NCBI GenBank assembly: GCA_019187225.1 | Contig: JABAQQ010000028.1 | Span: 1 to 64,000, forward strand | Reading direction: 5' to 3' | DNA: 64,000 nucleotides | From: Saprospiraceae bacterium | Lineage (GTDB): Bacteria; Bacteroidota; Bacteroidia; Chitinophagales; Saprospiraceae | In this document: positions 34,203 through 42,728 of the stretch, piece by piece | Position numbering within the stretch: the first letter of the stretch is position 1 | How the letters are laid out: every line of letters starts with the position of its first letter | The notes under the pieces: model-generated | What the model was told of the DNA's origin: nothing | What the model saw: the letters and a program-made list of their open reading frames with translations, nothing else | The model's database searches: none | Made by a program: the position numbers and the translations under genes

Positions 34203-34506
34203 CCGTTTCTCCGTCAATCCACCGTTCGTATGCCTCGTTCGCCCGCACCTCGAAACGCAGGATACACGGCACTTCGTAGGGGTGGATTTTTTGGATTTCC
34301 TGTTCCACCTTTTTTTCCAGGTCCATCCGCGTTTTTACGATGGACACCCATTCGCCTTCGTGTTGCACTGCGCCTTGCCACCAATAGGCGCTCGTGATGG
34401 GAAAAATGTTGGAGCAGGCCACAAGCCGTTTGTTTACAAGATGTTCGGAGACACTACGGGCCGTCACTTCGTCGGGGTGGGTGATGTAGAAAAGCAGGAA
34501 AGCCAT
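34186..34506 (-). CDS. cutA: CutA divalent-cation tolerance protein
   Basis: A 106-residue CutA1, normal length. Motifs: FYITHPDEVTARSVSEHLVNKRLVACSNIFP, then AYWWQGAVQHEGEWVSIVKT and IHPYEVPCILRFEV. It forms very stable trimers and is linked to copper tolerance. The final residues (TVDGRR) and the stop codon come from heptamer repeats rather than the normal gene end, so the natural C-terminus was probably replaced. Divergent from the thioredoxin-like gene. Confidence 0.93.
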   Translation of the reverse strand: MAFLLFYITHPDEVTARSVSEHLVNKRLVACSNIFPITSAYWWQGAVQHEGEWVSIVKTRMDLEKKVEQEIQKIHPYEVPCILRFEVRANEAYERWIDGETVDGRR

Positions 34507-34595
34507 TTTTTTGCCTTTGACGAAACGTTAAAACTTTCGCGTTGCCTTTCGGGGTATTTTTGCGCGGTATTTTCACCGACAATTATTTTCAAAAG

Positions 34596-35129
34596 ATGAA
34601 AAAAGTCGCTTTCGCCACCGCTGCATTTTTGATTGCCGCCGGTCTGGTTGCATTCACCGTTCAAAAGTCAACGTCCGTTCCTCCTGCCGGCGCGCTCAAA
34701 TGGTACACCTGGGAGGAAGCAGTGGAACTCAATAAAACTGCCCCCAAAAAGATCATCGTGGACGTGTATACCAACTGGTGCGGCTGGTGCAAACGTATGG
34801 ATAAAACCACGTTTGCCGACTCGACGGTGGCTGCTTACCTCGCAGCCAACTTTTATCCGGTGAAACTGAATGCCGAACAAAAAGAGGACATTCAGTTCAA
34901 TGGCCATACCTTCAAATATATAGCGGCCGGAAAAGTGCATGAACTCGCCTACTCCCTGCTCGACGGCAAGATGCAATATCCGAATTTTGTCTACCTGAAT
35001 GAAAAATACGAGCGCATTATGATCTCTCCGGGTTACAAAGAACCGGCCGATATCCTGAAGGAACTCAAATTCGCCGCTGAAGAACAGTATTCCAAAACGA
35101 CCTGGGAGAAATACCGGGAGGGAAATTAG
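34596..35129 (+). CDS. Secreted thioredoxin-family protein
   Basis: A 177-residue protein with an N-terminal signal/anchor (MKKVAFATAAFLIAAGLVAF). The thioredoxin-like domain has IIVDVYTNWCGWCKRMDKTTF with the CGWC active site, then a LAANFYPVKLNAEQKE helix region and a cis-Pro-like YPNFVYL near residue 130. The motif and size fit DUF255-like or thiol-disulfide proteins acting in the periplasm. A TATTTTTG -7 element at 34555-34562 lies upstream. The start at 34596 is the only one giving the signal peptide. Confidence 0.85.
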   Translation: MKKVAFATAAFLIAAGLVAFTVQKSTSVPPAGALKWYTWEEAVELNKTAPKKIIVDVYTNWCGWCKRMDKTTFADSTVAAYLAANFYPVKLNAEQKEDIQFNGHTFKYIAAGKVHELAYSLLDGKMQYPNFVYLNEKYERIMISPGYKEPADILKELKFAAEEQYSKTTWEKYREGN

Positions 35130-35176
35130 GGGTCATTGGGGTCATTAATGCAAATTGCGACCTGATCAACGCGACA

Positions 35177-35281
35177 TCAATGGGAACGCGGATGGGGCGG
35201 ATAAAAGCGGATTTTGAACGTCACAACATCCGCGAAAATCTGCCCGGTCTGCGTCATCTGCGTTCCCATTGTTCCTGCGAC
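35177..35281. repeat. Inverted repeat with CAATGGGAACGCGGATG arms (family K, copy 1)
   Basis: CAATGGGAACGCGGATG (left) pairs with CATCTGCGTTCCCATTG (right, one mismatch). The right edge shares GTTCCCATTGTTCCTGCGA, exactly inverted, with 47563-47581. Confidence 0.75.
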
Positions 35282-35317
35282 GGGTAAGTCACTACCTGAT
35301 AATTACTCCAATTACGC

Positions 35318-36769
35318 TTATCGTCTCCACGGCAACTCCAGCACGCGCTGCGCAGCCACTTCGCCCATACGGATACCTTCGTCACAGTCCATACGGAAGT
35401 GAACCCCCAACGGGACACGGGAATAAGCGCATTCGCGGCCTAATTCAGAAAAAGAAGACAAGGTGCGCGGTTCGCTGAGGAATTCAGTGCGACCCAGGTG
35501 ACATTTGTCTGCCATCGAATAGGTGCCGGGGTGTTTGCTGTTGAATTCGAAGATTGAAGATAAAATCTTAGCGCCGGCCCCGCCAAATCCCGAATGCCCG
35601 GAAGGATAACCGGGAAACGCGGGAGTTATTCCCTGGTAACCTGTCACCGGATTATTCAGTATGGTCAGCCAGTTGGCGGCCTCCGGATATTGCTGCGACA
35701 CCACCCGGCGGATATACGACACCGGACGCTCCAGGTTGTACACGTATTTCGACTGCCAGATACCCACGCTGATGTCGTTGAGCGCCATGCCCAACTTGGC
35801 GTACAATTCCGCCGCTTCTTCGAGGTTGATGTTTTCTACTTCCGCTACCTGGTTGGCAACGGCAATCAGGCGGGCGGGCGGAGAAAAGGTTAGCCCCAGA
35901 ACATCGTCGCTCCAGAATTCGGCCAGCCATTTCTGTTCGTAAGCAATTTTCTCCTCCTGATCCGTTTTGTTGGGTTTGTTGATCAGGTTGACGATGTTGT
36001 AAACCTCCATCGCCTGGTTGTAAAACAATGATTGCGGGTCTTCGCTGTATGGGATGGGTGGGCGCGCCAGTTGTTCGTCTTCCGGCAACGCGAAAGTACG
36101 CACCTGGCCCCAGAAGGGGAACATGGCGTGAACGAGATCGGGCACCGTCGGCTCCCAATAACCCGGACCTTGCGGCGCGTTGTAGGGTGGTTGCGGATTC
36201 AGGAAGGCATTGTGCGCATCCACATCCGTTTTTTCCCATTCATAGAAAGCCATTGCCACCTGAATGCCACGTTGGCGGGAGCGTTCAAAAATTTCCGGGG
36301 TCGTTTCTGTTGCGTACCGGTCGTTCAACTGAAGACGCGTTTGCTCCACCTTTTGAAACAGATGGGGGTATTCGGTCTCCATATGGAAGAAAAACCGCGT
36401 CATCAGGTAAGCATATACTTCATTGACAACCGTAGGCCAGTGGTACTCAATTTGTTCGTCGAACTTCGGCAAAGCCAGTGCCGGATAAAGATTGGCGAGC
36501 GAGTTGTATTCCGGCATACCAGGCGCAACGGCTTCATAAGCCGCGAATCCCAGATAACCCAATGCGTGCGGCACGGGGCCGGGACGGTAGCCAACCGCAT
36601 AACGGTCGAGTTCAAGGAACAATTTATTCCATGTCAAATACACTTCGCTGTCGAACTCGCGCACCATCAGACGCGACGGCTCGACGCGGTAATCCTTACA
36701 GGACTGAACGAAAAACACAACAGCAAGTCCAGCCAGCAGCACGAATTTTCCTTGTTTAGAAATTCTCAT
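35318..36769 (-). CDS. Vanadium-dependent haloperoxidase / PAP2-like lipoprotein
   Basis: A 483-residue protein with a lipoprotein signal (AVVFFVQSCKD). The C-terminal part has the vanadate/phosphate pocket of the haloperoxidase-PAP2 superfamily: KYVYNLERPVSYIRR (Lys/Arg), PAFPGYPSGHSGFGGAGA (catalytic His in PSGHS) and VPLGVHFRMDCDEGIRMG (Arg-His). Relatives oxidise halides with peroxide or act as phosphatases; which applies here cannot be told. The outer-membrane or periplasmic position is inferred from the lipobox. Monocistronic. Confidence 0.85.
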   Translation of the reverse strand: MRISKQGKFVLLAGLAVVFFVQSCKDYRVEPSRLMVREFDSEVYLTWNKLFLELDRYAVGYRPGPVPHALGYLGFAAYEAVAPGMPEYNSLANLYPALALPKFDEQIEYHWPTVVNEVYAYLMTRFFFHMETEYPHLFQKVEQTRLQLNDRYATETTPEIFERSRQRGIQVAMAFYEWEKTDVDAHNAFLNPQPPYNAPQGPGYWEPTVPDLVHAMFPFWGQVRTFALPEDEQLARPPIPYSEDPQSLFYNQAMEVYNIVNLINKPNKTDQEEKIAYEQKWLAEFWSDDVLGLTFSPPARLIAVANQVAEVENINLEEAAELYAKLGMALNDISVGIWQSKYVYNLERPVSYIRRVVSQQYPEAANWLTILNNPVTGYQGITPAFPGYPSGHSGFGGAGAKILSSIFEFNSKHPGTYSMADKCHLGRTEFLSEPRTLSSFSELGRECAYSRVPLGVHFRMDCDEGIRMGEVAAQRVLELPWRR

Positions 36770-36909
36770 GGGAAAAAAACCAATTTTAGGTGAAGATTGA
36801 TGAGCGATTAGCGAGGCAAATATCGTGCTAAACCTCGAGTGCTTTACACTATCGTTGGTTGTATTTCACAGAGAACGGTCTGAATCAGTCAAAAAACGGT
36901 ATTGATCTT

Positions 36910-37032
36910 TTATGCTGCGGATTCTACATAAGGCGGCTTGTCAGCGTCAATAAAAATCAGGTCGAACGGCCCGGCGCCTTCCGTTTCGAGTTGCGGCAAC
37001 ACGTCCAGCCACCTCAGTTGAAAAAGGGGTAC
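36910..37032 (-). pseudogene. Remnant of an O-methyltransferase C-terminal region
   Basis: The minus strand reads VPLFQLRWLDVLPQLETEGA, then GPFDLIFIDADKPPYVESAA and a TAA stop. The FDLIFIDADKxxY block is the hallmark of catechol/caffeoyl-CoA O-methyltransferases. Only about 40 codons survive; the rest of the gene is absent, with the DUF5615 toxin gene starting next to it. Probably a decayed gene truncated by arrival of the toxin-antitoxin pair. Confidence 0.6.
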
Positions 37033-37039
37033 GCAAGGT

Positions 37040-37402
37040 TCAAATCGGCAGCATCCGAATCCGCACGGAAGAAGCCTCTATCACCACGAACGCGCCTTCT
37101 TGCAGCGGCTGTTCAATCACTTTCCAGTTCGTCGTGATGAGACGGTAAAAGAGCTCCGCGCTGATATGATGCAGGCGAAATAAAATGACAGAAGGGAGCC
37201 GTTGGCCTGAAAACGCGATCAAGGTGCCAAAATCCAAATCATGCGTGATGACGACCTCGCCGTTTTGATGCGCGATGTCGATGATGTGAGCGTCGGTAGT
37301 TTTATTCGAGTAAAAATCAGGCAGGTAACGGAATGAATGTCCGTCGGCTTCCAACAGCCTTCCCAACACGGGAGTAATGCCGACATCAAGCAAAAACTTC
37401 AT
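37040..37402 (-). CDS. DUF5615 PIN-like toxin
   Basis: A 120-residue protein: MKFLLDVGITPVLGRLLEADGH at the start, DAHIIDIAHQNGEVVITHDLDFGTLI, then LPSVILFRLHHIS. The acidic residues (D6, D38, D55, D57) match the PIN-like DUF5615 family, predicted toxin RNases in type II toxin-antitoxin pairs. It overlaps the DUF433 gene by four bases (ATGA), the usual order antitoxin then toxin on this strand. Confidence 0.85.
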   Translation of the reverse strand: MKFLLDVGITPVLGRLLEADGHSFRYLPDFYSNKTTDAHIIDIAHQNGEVVITHDLDFGTLIAFSGQRLPSVILFRLHHISAELFYRLITTNWKVIEQPLQEGAFVVIEASSVRIRMLPI

Positions 37403-37650
37403 GCGCGCCTTGCTTGTTCGAGGGGAATGTATTGTTCATCCATTGCCAAAGCGGCAAATGCGAAGGCTTGCGACACGTCCTCTTTTTCCAAAAAGGAAAA
37501 CTCGGTCAACAACTGTTCAATAGTCATGCCTCCGGCCAAATAAGCCAAAAGCGTCGTCACCGGGAATCGCATCCCACGAATACAGGGCTTGCCGGTACAT
37601 ACTTCCGGGTTGATAGTGATGCGCGGATATTTCGGATGATTGACTTCCAT
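37399..37650 (-). CDS. DUF433 antitoxin
   Basis: An 83-residue DUF433 protein: RITINPEVCTGKPCIRGMRFPVTTLLAYLAGGMTIEQLL is the family core, a small helical DNA-binding domain. It partners the PIN-like toxin encoded four bases into its own end. Autoregulation of the operon is inferred from the family, not from a visible operator. Confidence 0.88.
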   Translation of the reverse strand: MEVNHPKYPRITINPEVCTGKPCIRGMRFPVTTLLAYLAGGMTIEQLLTEFSFLEKEDVSQAFAFAALAMDEQYIPLEQARRA

Positions 37651-37691
37651 ATGTGTGATTTTGATACAGAAAATTGCTGTCCCAAAATTCT

Positions 37692-37979
37692 TTAACGGCA
37701 GGCATTACGTTCCTCGCGGTTGGGAATTTCGATTTTCGAAACAACAGGAAATCCCGATTCGTTGATAAACTTAATCAACCGAAGCATTGCCTTTTTACGG
37801 TCGCCTGCCAATTCGCCGCTTCCTTTAACACTAACTTCCGCTTTCGTCTTGCGGAGTAAAGCCAACATAGGCTCCACTATTTTTAAGTCTTCCGTTGTTT
37901 CTACTTTTATGGAAAAAATCTTTTGTATAACTTTTTCACAAAAGTAGGTTTGATTTCTCAAAATGTCAACACCACTCAC
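37692..37979 (-). CDS. Small hypothetical protein upstream of the toxin-antitoxin pair
   Basis: A 95-residue open frame if the GTG at 37979 is used. The convincing part is IFSIKVETTEDLKIVEPMLALLRKTKAEVSVKG, then a basic helix DRKKAMLRLIKFINESGFPVVSK. That could be a small antitoxin-like or accessory protein; the family is not recognised. It lies 41 bp upstream of the antitoxin gene on the same strand, so it may belong to the operon. The start codon is uncertain. Confidence 0.45.
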   Translation of the reverse strand: MSGVDILRNQTYFCEKVIQKIFSIKVETTEDLKIVEPMLALLRKTKAEVSVKGSGELAGDRKKAMLRLIKFINESGFPVVSKIEIPNREERNACR

Positions 37980-38032
37980 TTTCCTCACGATTTTTCTTTC
38001 CCAAAGACAACCAACACGGACGCCGCAGCCCA

Positions 38033-38635
38033 TCACTCCTCACCCGGCGGCGGGTTTTTCGATCCCACCACCCGCACCTGTATCCCGGTGACGTTGAACT
38101 CGGTATTGCCTTTCCAGATCATCACGAAACCTTTGTCCATCACCTGCCAGGTATTGTTGATGTAAGGGTCTTTGCAGGACAGGTAAATTTCATTTTTCGC
38201 TTCGTCCCAGTTCCAGCGGCCCGTATCCACTACCTTGTTCTTGATCAGAATGTCGAAGGTCTGGTCTTCGCGGAAGTGGAGCCATTTGGATTGGTAGTTG
38301 TGGTGAACGAGCGTATCGCTGGGCTGGAAAGCCATATTGAGGTGCCACCAGCCGGTACTGAGGTAGGCGCGGCGGCTGGCGCTGGCGGGTGGCAACGCAT
38401 CCACCGGCACGGCGACCATACGCGGCGGTTCCTGTATTTGTTTGGTAAAAGCGCCGTCTGGGTTGTCGCCGTGAATGACGTGGGAAGCATTCCAATTGTA
38501 GCCGCTGCCCTGGTCTTGCGTCGTCGGAGCGGGTTGTGCGGCTTGTTGCGGCTCCGGGGTTGTTTTTTTCAGGCTTTTACAGGTCAGATAACCGAGTGCA
38601 AGGGCAAGAATGCCAAGTAAGATGTTCAGTTTCAT
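38033..38635 (-). CDS. Membrane-anchored hypothetical protein
   Basis: A 200-residue protein. N-terminus MKLNILLGILALALGYLTCK is a signal peptide or lipoprotein signal (LTCK). A Pro/Gln/Ala linker (residues 28-45) follows. The domain has STGWWHLNMAFQPSDTLVHHNYQSKW, FREDQTFDIL and GRWNWDEAKNEIYLSCKD, a beta-sandwich or lipocalin-like look (GWWHL, GRW.W). No assigned family. It stands alone between the toxin-antitoxin region and pgmB. Confidence 0.6.
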   Translation of the reverse strand: MKLNILLGILALALGYLTCKSLKKTTPEPQQAAQPAPTTQDQGSGYNWNASHVIHGDNPDGAFTKQIQEPPRMVAVPVDALPPASASRRAYLSTGWWHLNMAFQPSDTLVHHNYQSKWLHFREDQTFDILIKNKVVDTGRWNWDEAKNEIYLSCKDPYINNTWQVMDKGFVMIWKGNTEFNVTGIQVRVVGSKNPPPGEE

Positions 38636-38688
38636 GCTATAATAATCAAAAAAAGAATGACTGGATAATAAAATGTTGATGGAAATGA

Positions 38689-39372
38689 TCAGATGACGGC
38701 AGCGCCGGAGAGTTGCTTCAAGAGGTTGTTCCAGGTCAGATTTTCAAAACCGGCAATGACTAAGTGCGCATTGGGAAGGTATTCGGGCAGGCCGATGCCG
38801 ATGACGGTAAACCCTCCGGCCACACCCGCCTGTACGCCCAAATCAGCGTCTTCAAAAACGAGGCATGCCGAAGGAGGCAGTCCCAGGGCCTGAGCCGCCA
38901 GCAAAAACGACTCGGGATCGGGTTTGACTTTGCGGATACTGTAACCGTCAATGATGGCGTCAAAATACGCTTCGAGCTGGGTGCTGCGCAGCACCTGACG
39001 GGCGCTCCGCGAGGCCGACGACAGAGCGATCTTCAACCCGGCTTCGCGCACCTGCCGCAGAAAAAGCAAAACGCCGGGCAGCACGTCGGCGGGGCGGAGA
39101 TTGGAGATCAGTTCGACATACCAGTTGTTTTTGACGTCGGACCAATGGAGCTTTTCCGCTTCCGTCATGTAAATGTCGCCCCATTCGAGGATTTTTTCGA
39201 GGCTCGCCAACCGGCTCAGGCCGCGCAATTCTTCGTGCTGTTGGGGTGAAAAATCGAAGCCCAGCTGATTGGCCAGCCGTCGCCATGCGGTGTAGTGGTA
39301 CTTTGCCGTATCAACCATCACACCGTCGAGGTTGAAAATGCAGCCTTTGATCTGTTCCGAAAAACCTGGCAT
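38689..39372 (-). CDS. pgmB: Beta-phosphoglucomutase (HAD family), nucleophile replaced
   Basis: A 227-residue HAD-superfamily enzyme. Start at 39372 (MPGFSEQIKGCIFNLDGV). Beta-PGM features: DGVMVDTAKYHYTAWRRL, cap domain with LRGLSRLASLEKIL, SSASRSARQVL, KPDPESFLLAAQALG and FEDADLGVQAGVAGG. The nucleophilic Asp of motif I (FDLDG) is Asn here (N14) while the acid/base Asp (D16) remains. Normally beta-glucose-1-P is converted to glucose-6-P. With Asn14 the enzyme would be inactive unless Asn deamidates or the base is wrong. Isolated gene. Confidence 0.88.
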   Translation of the reverse strand: MPGFSEQIKGCIFNLDGVMVDTAKYHYTAWRRLANQLGFDFSPQQHEELRGLSRLASLEKILEWGDIYMTEAEKLHWSDVKNNWYVELISNLRPADVLPGVLLFLRQVREAGLKIALSSASRSARQVLRSTQLEAYFDAIIDGYSIRKVKPDPESFLLAAQALGLPPSACLVFEDADLGVQAGVAGGFTVIGIGLPEYLPNAHLVIAGFENLTWNNLLKQLSGAAVI

Positions 39373-39506
39373 AAGCGGTTTCGATTGTGGCCGCGAAGTT
39401 ATTGTAAAATCAACGGAAAGCAGGGAAAATCGCGGAAGAGGTGTTGACAAAATAACGAACGATAATATCCAACTTCCGTACGTTTGCTCTGCAAAATGAT
39501 TCCCGG

Positions 39507-40874
39507 ATGGCTTTGGATAAGAATAAATCGAATGACAGCCCTTCTGCGCGGATTGACGTGCTCTCGCGCATTATCATCGCCTTGATAATAGGAGTGGTCA
39601 TCGGTGTAGCGATATCGCAGTTGGGTCTTGAAACGCTCCGGAGCCAGATACAAAACCTCGTTTTTGTTTTTATCTGGATCGTGCTGATCACCGGTTTGTT
39701 CGCATTTTGGGTCGTGCACAACAAAGAGCGTTTGCTCAAGCGCATTTTCGGAGTATCCAATACCGAACTGAGCGATCTGAACCAGACCGCGCAATCCTTC
39801 TGGTACAATGTTGTGGAAAAGGACTACGACAAAGCCAAACGCGACCTGACGCTGATATTCAAACGGGCGATGGCCTGGTATTCGTGGATGAATTTCCGCC
39901 GCTGGGTGGTCATGGTGTTTCAGTCGCTGCTGGTCGGTTTCGGAGGCTTACTCGGTACGCTTATTCTGTACAACCAGAACAAGTTGCTGATACAACAGAA
40001 CGAGTTGCTCAACCAGCAAAATGTTCGCCTCGACCAGCAAACCTATTTGCAGGAAGCCGAACGCCGCAGTTCTCTCATTTCGCTGATGGGCAGCATCCTG
40101 GACGCGATCAATCTTGAATTGAAGGAAGATGTCGGAGCCAAAGGCGTCCGCGATATTTCTCCGCAACTGATCGGGCGCGTCATCGCCCTGAGCAATTCGC
40201 TGCGTCCTTACCGGTACCTCGGAAGCGATTCGCTGGTAGGGCGCGAACTCAGCCCCGAACGCGGGTATTTGTTGCTCTCGATCGTGAGCAGTGAAATTGA
40301 CCCGGTCAGTTTGCGGCGCATTTACCGTTCCGCCGATTTTTCTTATGCCGATTTGAAAAAAGCCGTTTTGTCGGGCGAATTTCTGGCCGGTGTCAACCTC
40401 GACGGCGCTGACCTGGAAGGCGCCCTGCTCGACGAAACCGACCTGAGCAATGCCCATCTCAACAATACTGAGTTGAATGGCGCCGTACTCGCCCGCGCCA
40501 ACATGCGTTCGGCCCGCCTGCGCGACGCGAAGATGGTCAAAGCCCATTTGGCATCGGCCGATCTCAGCGGAACGGTATTGTTGGGCGCTGATCTGACGCG
40601 GGCCAATCTTTCCTTCGCAAACCTGAGCTATACCAGTTTCAATGCTGCCAATCTCAGCAGCGCCAATCTCGATCAGGCAATTTTCACCAATACCAACTTA
40701 CAGCAAGCCATTCTCGACAGCGCCCGGGTATCCGAATTTACCTGGCTCGATTCCCTGCCGCGAACGGGTCCCGATACCTTGCCCGGGATCCATCATCTGA
40801 TTTCCAATTATTATACTGATTCTGTGCAGACGAAACTGGGGTGGTATTATTTGTTGTTGCGGAAGGAGAAATGA
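39507..40874 (+). CDS. Pentapeptide-repeat membrane protein
   Basis: A 455-residue protein. Two hydrophobic segments at about 20-40 and 50-68 and another near 138-155; a Gln-rich coiled coil follows (NQNKLLIQQNELLNQQNVRL, about 158-177). From about 290 to 405 there are pentapeptide repeats A(D/N)LxX: ADLKKAVL, VNLDGADLEGALLDETDLSN, then ADLTRANLSFANLSY, forming a right-handed quadrilateral beta-helix. The pattern suits a membrane-anchored scaffold or signalling protein; function not known. Its stop overlaps hutH by 28 bases tail to tail. Confidence 0.8.
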   Translation: MALDKNKSNDSPSARIDVLSRIIIALIIGVVIGVAISQLGLETLRSQIQNLVFVFIWIVLITGLFAFWVVHNKERLLKRIFGVSNTELSDLNQTAQSFWYNVVEKDYDKAKRDLTLIFKRAMAWYSWMNFRRWVVMVFQSLLVGFGGLLGTLILYNQNKLLIQQNELLNQQNVRLDQQTYLQEAERRSSLISLMGSILDAINLELKEDVGAKGVRDISPQLIGRVIALSNSLRPYRYLGSDSLVGRELSPERGYLLLSIVSSEIDPVSLRRIYRSADFSYADLKKAVLSGEFLAGVNLDGADLEGALLDETDLSNAHLNNTELNGAVLARANMRSARLRDAKMVKAHLASADLSGTVLLGADLTRANLSFANLSYTSFNAANLSSANLDQAIFTNTNLQQAILDSARVSEFTWLDSLPRTGPDTLPGIHHLISNYYTDSVQTKLGWYYLLLRKEK

Positions 40875-42340
40875 CGCAAAAACCTCAGCGTCGCTTCCAT
40901 ATCCTCATGCAACACCCTATCCCCTTCCAGGCGTGGCACCACTTCCCTGTATTTCGCACGAACGGCCTCGATGCGCGGCGACGAGCGCAATGGCTGCCGG
41001 AACTCCAGCGCCTGCATGGCCACCATGAACTCGATGGCAAGCAGCCGCTCCAGGTTCAGCACGATGCGGCGGGCTTTGGTGGCAGCATTGGCAGCCATAC
41101 TCACGTGGTCTTCCTGCCCGTTGCAACTGATGATGCTGTCTACCGATGCGGGAGTGCACAATCCTTTGTTCTGGTTGACAATGGCTGCTGCCGTGTATTG
41201 GGCGATCATCATGCCGGAGTGCAAACCGGGGTCGCCGGTCAGGAAAGCGGGCAGGCCGCGATGTCCGCCAATGAGTTGGTATACCCGGCGTTCGGAAATG
41301 CTTCCCAGTTCGGAAAGGGCGATGCCGAGGTAATCGAGCGGCAATGCCAGCGGCTGCGCGTGAAAATTGCCGCCGGAAAGAATGAGGTCGTCGTCGGGAA
41401 AGAGGTTGGGGTTGTCGGTGACCGAATTGATCTCGGTGGTCAGCATTTGTTCGACGTGGGTCATCGCATCGCGGCTTGCGCCGTGCACCTGTGGCACGCA
41501 ACGGAAAGCGTAAGGATCCTGAACGCTCGTTTTTACAGTTGCAGCTATTTCACTGTCTTTCAACCAATACAATACTTTTTCAGCCACTGCCAATTGTCCG
41601 GCATGCGGGCGTATGCGGTGGATACGCGCGTCGAGTGGGGACAAACGGCAATTGAAAGCATCGAAGCCGATGGCGGCATTCAGGTCGGCGATGTCGGCTA
41701 AGCGGCGGCTTTCGAGCAGGCACCATGCGGCGTAGGCAGCCGAGAATTGGGTGCCGTTGAGCAAAGCCAGCGCTTCTTTCGCTTTGAAGGCCAACGGCGG
41801 CCAGCCGCGGAGTTGCAGCACTACGTCGGCGCGCTGGCGGCGGCCTTCGTACCACACCTCGCCCAGCCCGATGAGCGGCAGGCTGAGGTGCGCCAGCGGC
41901 GCCAGGTCGCCGGAAGCTCCGAGAGAACCCAATTCAAACACGACCGGTAATATTCCGGCATTGTAAAAATCTGTCAACCGCTGCACCACTTTTTCCCGAA
42001 TGCCCGAATGCCCGTATGAAAGGCTCTGGATTTTGAGCAGCAGCATCAGGCGCACCACTTCCGGCGGAACGGGGTCGCCCGAACCGGCAGCGTGGCTGAC
42101 TACCAGGTTGTGCTGCAGTTGTTCGATGTCCTCATCCGAAATGCGGATATCGCACAAAGAGCCGAAACCGGTATTGATGCCATAAAATAGTTCGTGAGAA
42201 TGGGCGAGTTTGCGATCGAGGTATTCGCGACAATGATGGATGCGGCTGCGCGCTGCTTCGGAAAGCGCAAGCGGTTGATTTTCGGTAAGGATGGCGTGAA
42301 TTTGGTCGAGGGACAGATGGTCAGGACTGATTTCGTACAC
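40847..42340 (-). CDS. hutH: Histidine ammonia-lyase
   Basis: A 497-residue aromatic amino acid lyase. The MIO prosthetic group forms from ASG in GSLGASGDLAPLAH (about 142-144). Also YGINTGFGSL, QLQHNLVVSHAAGSG, whose Ser-His pair favours histidine over tyrosine, then GTQFSAAYA, QDPYAFRCVPQVHGA, NSVTDNPNLF and HSGMMIAQYTAAA. It deaminates histidine to urocanate, the first step of histidine use. No other hut genes are in the window. Length is standard. Confidence 0.92.
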   Translation of the reverse strand: MYEISPDHLSLDQIHAILTENQPLALSEAARSRIHHCREYLDRKLAHSHELFYGINTGFGSLCDIRISDEDIEQLQHNLVVSHAAGSGDPVPPEVVRLMLLLKIQSLSYGHSGIREKVVQRLTDFYNAGILPVVFELGSLGASGDLAPLAHLSLPLIGLGEVWYEGRRQRADVVLQLRGWPPLAFKAKEALALLNGTQFSAAYAAWCLLESRRLADIADLNAAIGFDAFNCRLSPLDARIHRIRPHAGQLAVAEKVLYWLKDSEIAATVKTSVQDPYAFRCVPQVHGASRDAMTHVEQMLTTEINSVTDNPNLFPDDDLILSGGNFHAQPLALPLDYLGIALSELGSISERRVYQLIGGHRGLPAFLTGDPGLHSGMMIAQYTAAAIVNQNKGLCTPASVDSIISCNGQEDHVSMAANAATKARRIVLNLERLLAIEFMVAMQALEFRQPLRSSPRIEAVRAKYREVVPRLEGDRVLHEDMEATLRFLRHFSFRNNK

Positions 42341-42728
42341 TTTTTTGTCTGTTGCTTGGTTCGGGCGGCAAAAGTAAAAAGGCAGGACAGACTTTCTATT
42401 TTATCCGCCGATAAGCCAGCAGAAATGCCGGCGTTTCACGCGTTAATTTCATTTAACAGTCGGTTAAGCGCGGGTTAAAAAAACAGGGTTCACTCTTTGT
42501 TTATATCAGCGAAATATCTGACAATGAGATACTTAGATTTCATTTGCCAAAATTTATTAAAAGCGAAAAGCAACTCTCATCAGGTAACCTTCGTCAGAAT
42601 GCCGCGTTTGGAAGGTAAATGCCCTACTTTTGCGCTGAAAAGAGGATATTGGGATATTGGGATATTTTCCCGAAGCCTCATGCCTCAGGGATCAACAATT
42701 CAACACATCAACATTTAGTCAAGTAACC
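42341..42728. other. Intergenic region with skp promoter and octamer repeat
   Basis: 388 bp without a gene. TACTTTTG at 42625-42632 fits a -7 element for the Skp genes. It is followed at once by the octamer repeat at 42644-42667 and a hairpin-like CCTCATGCCTCAGGG. The left part is AT-rich and holds nothing recognisable. Confidence 0.5.
42644..42667. repeat. Octamer repeat GGATATTG (family D, copy 2)
   Basis: GGATATTG twice then GGATATTT, identical to the left arm of the array at 30404. The inverted right arm is absent, so it lies as a single arm in the skp leader. Confidence 0.88.
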
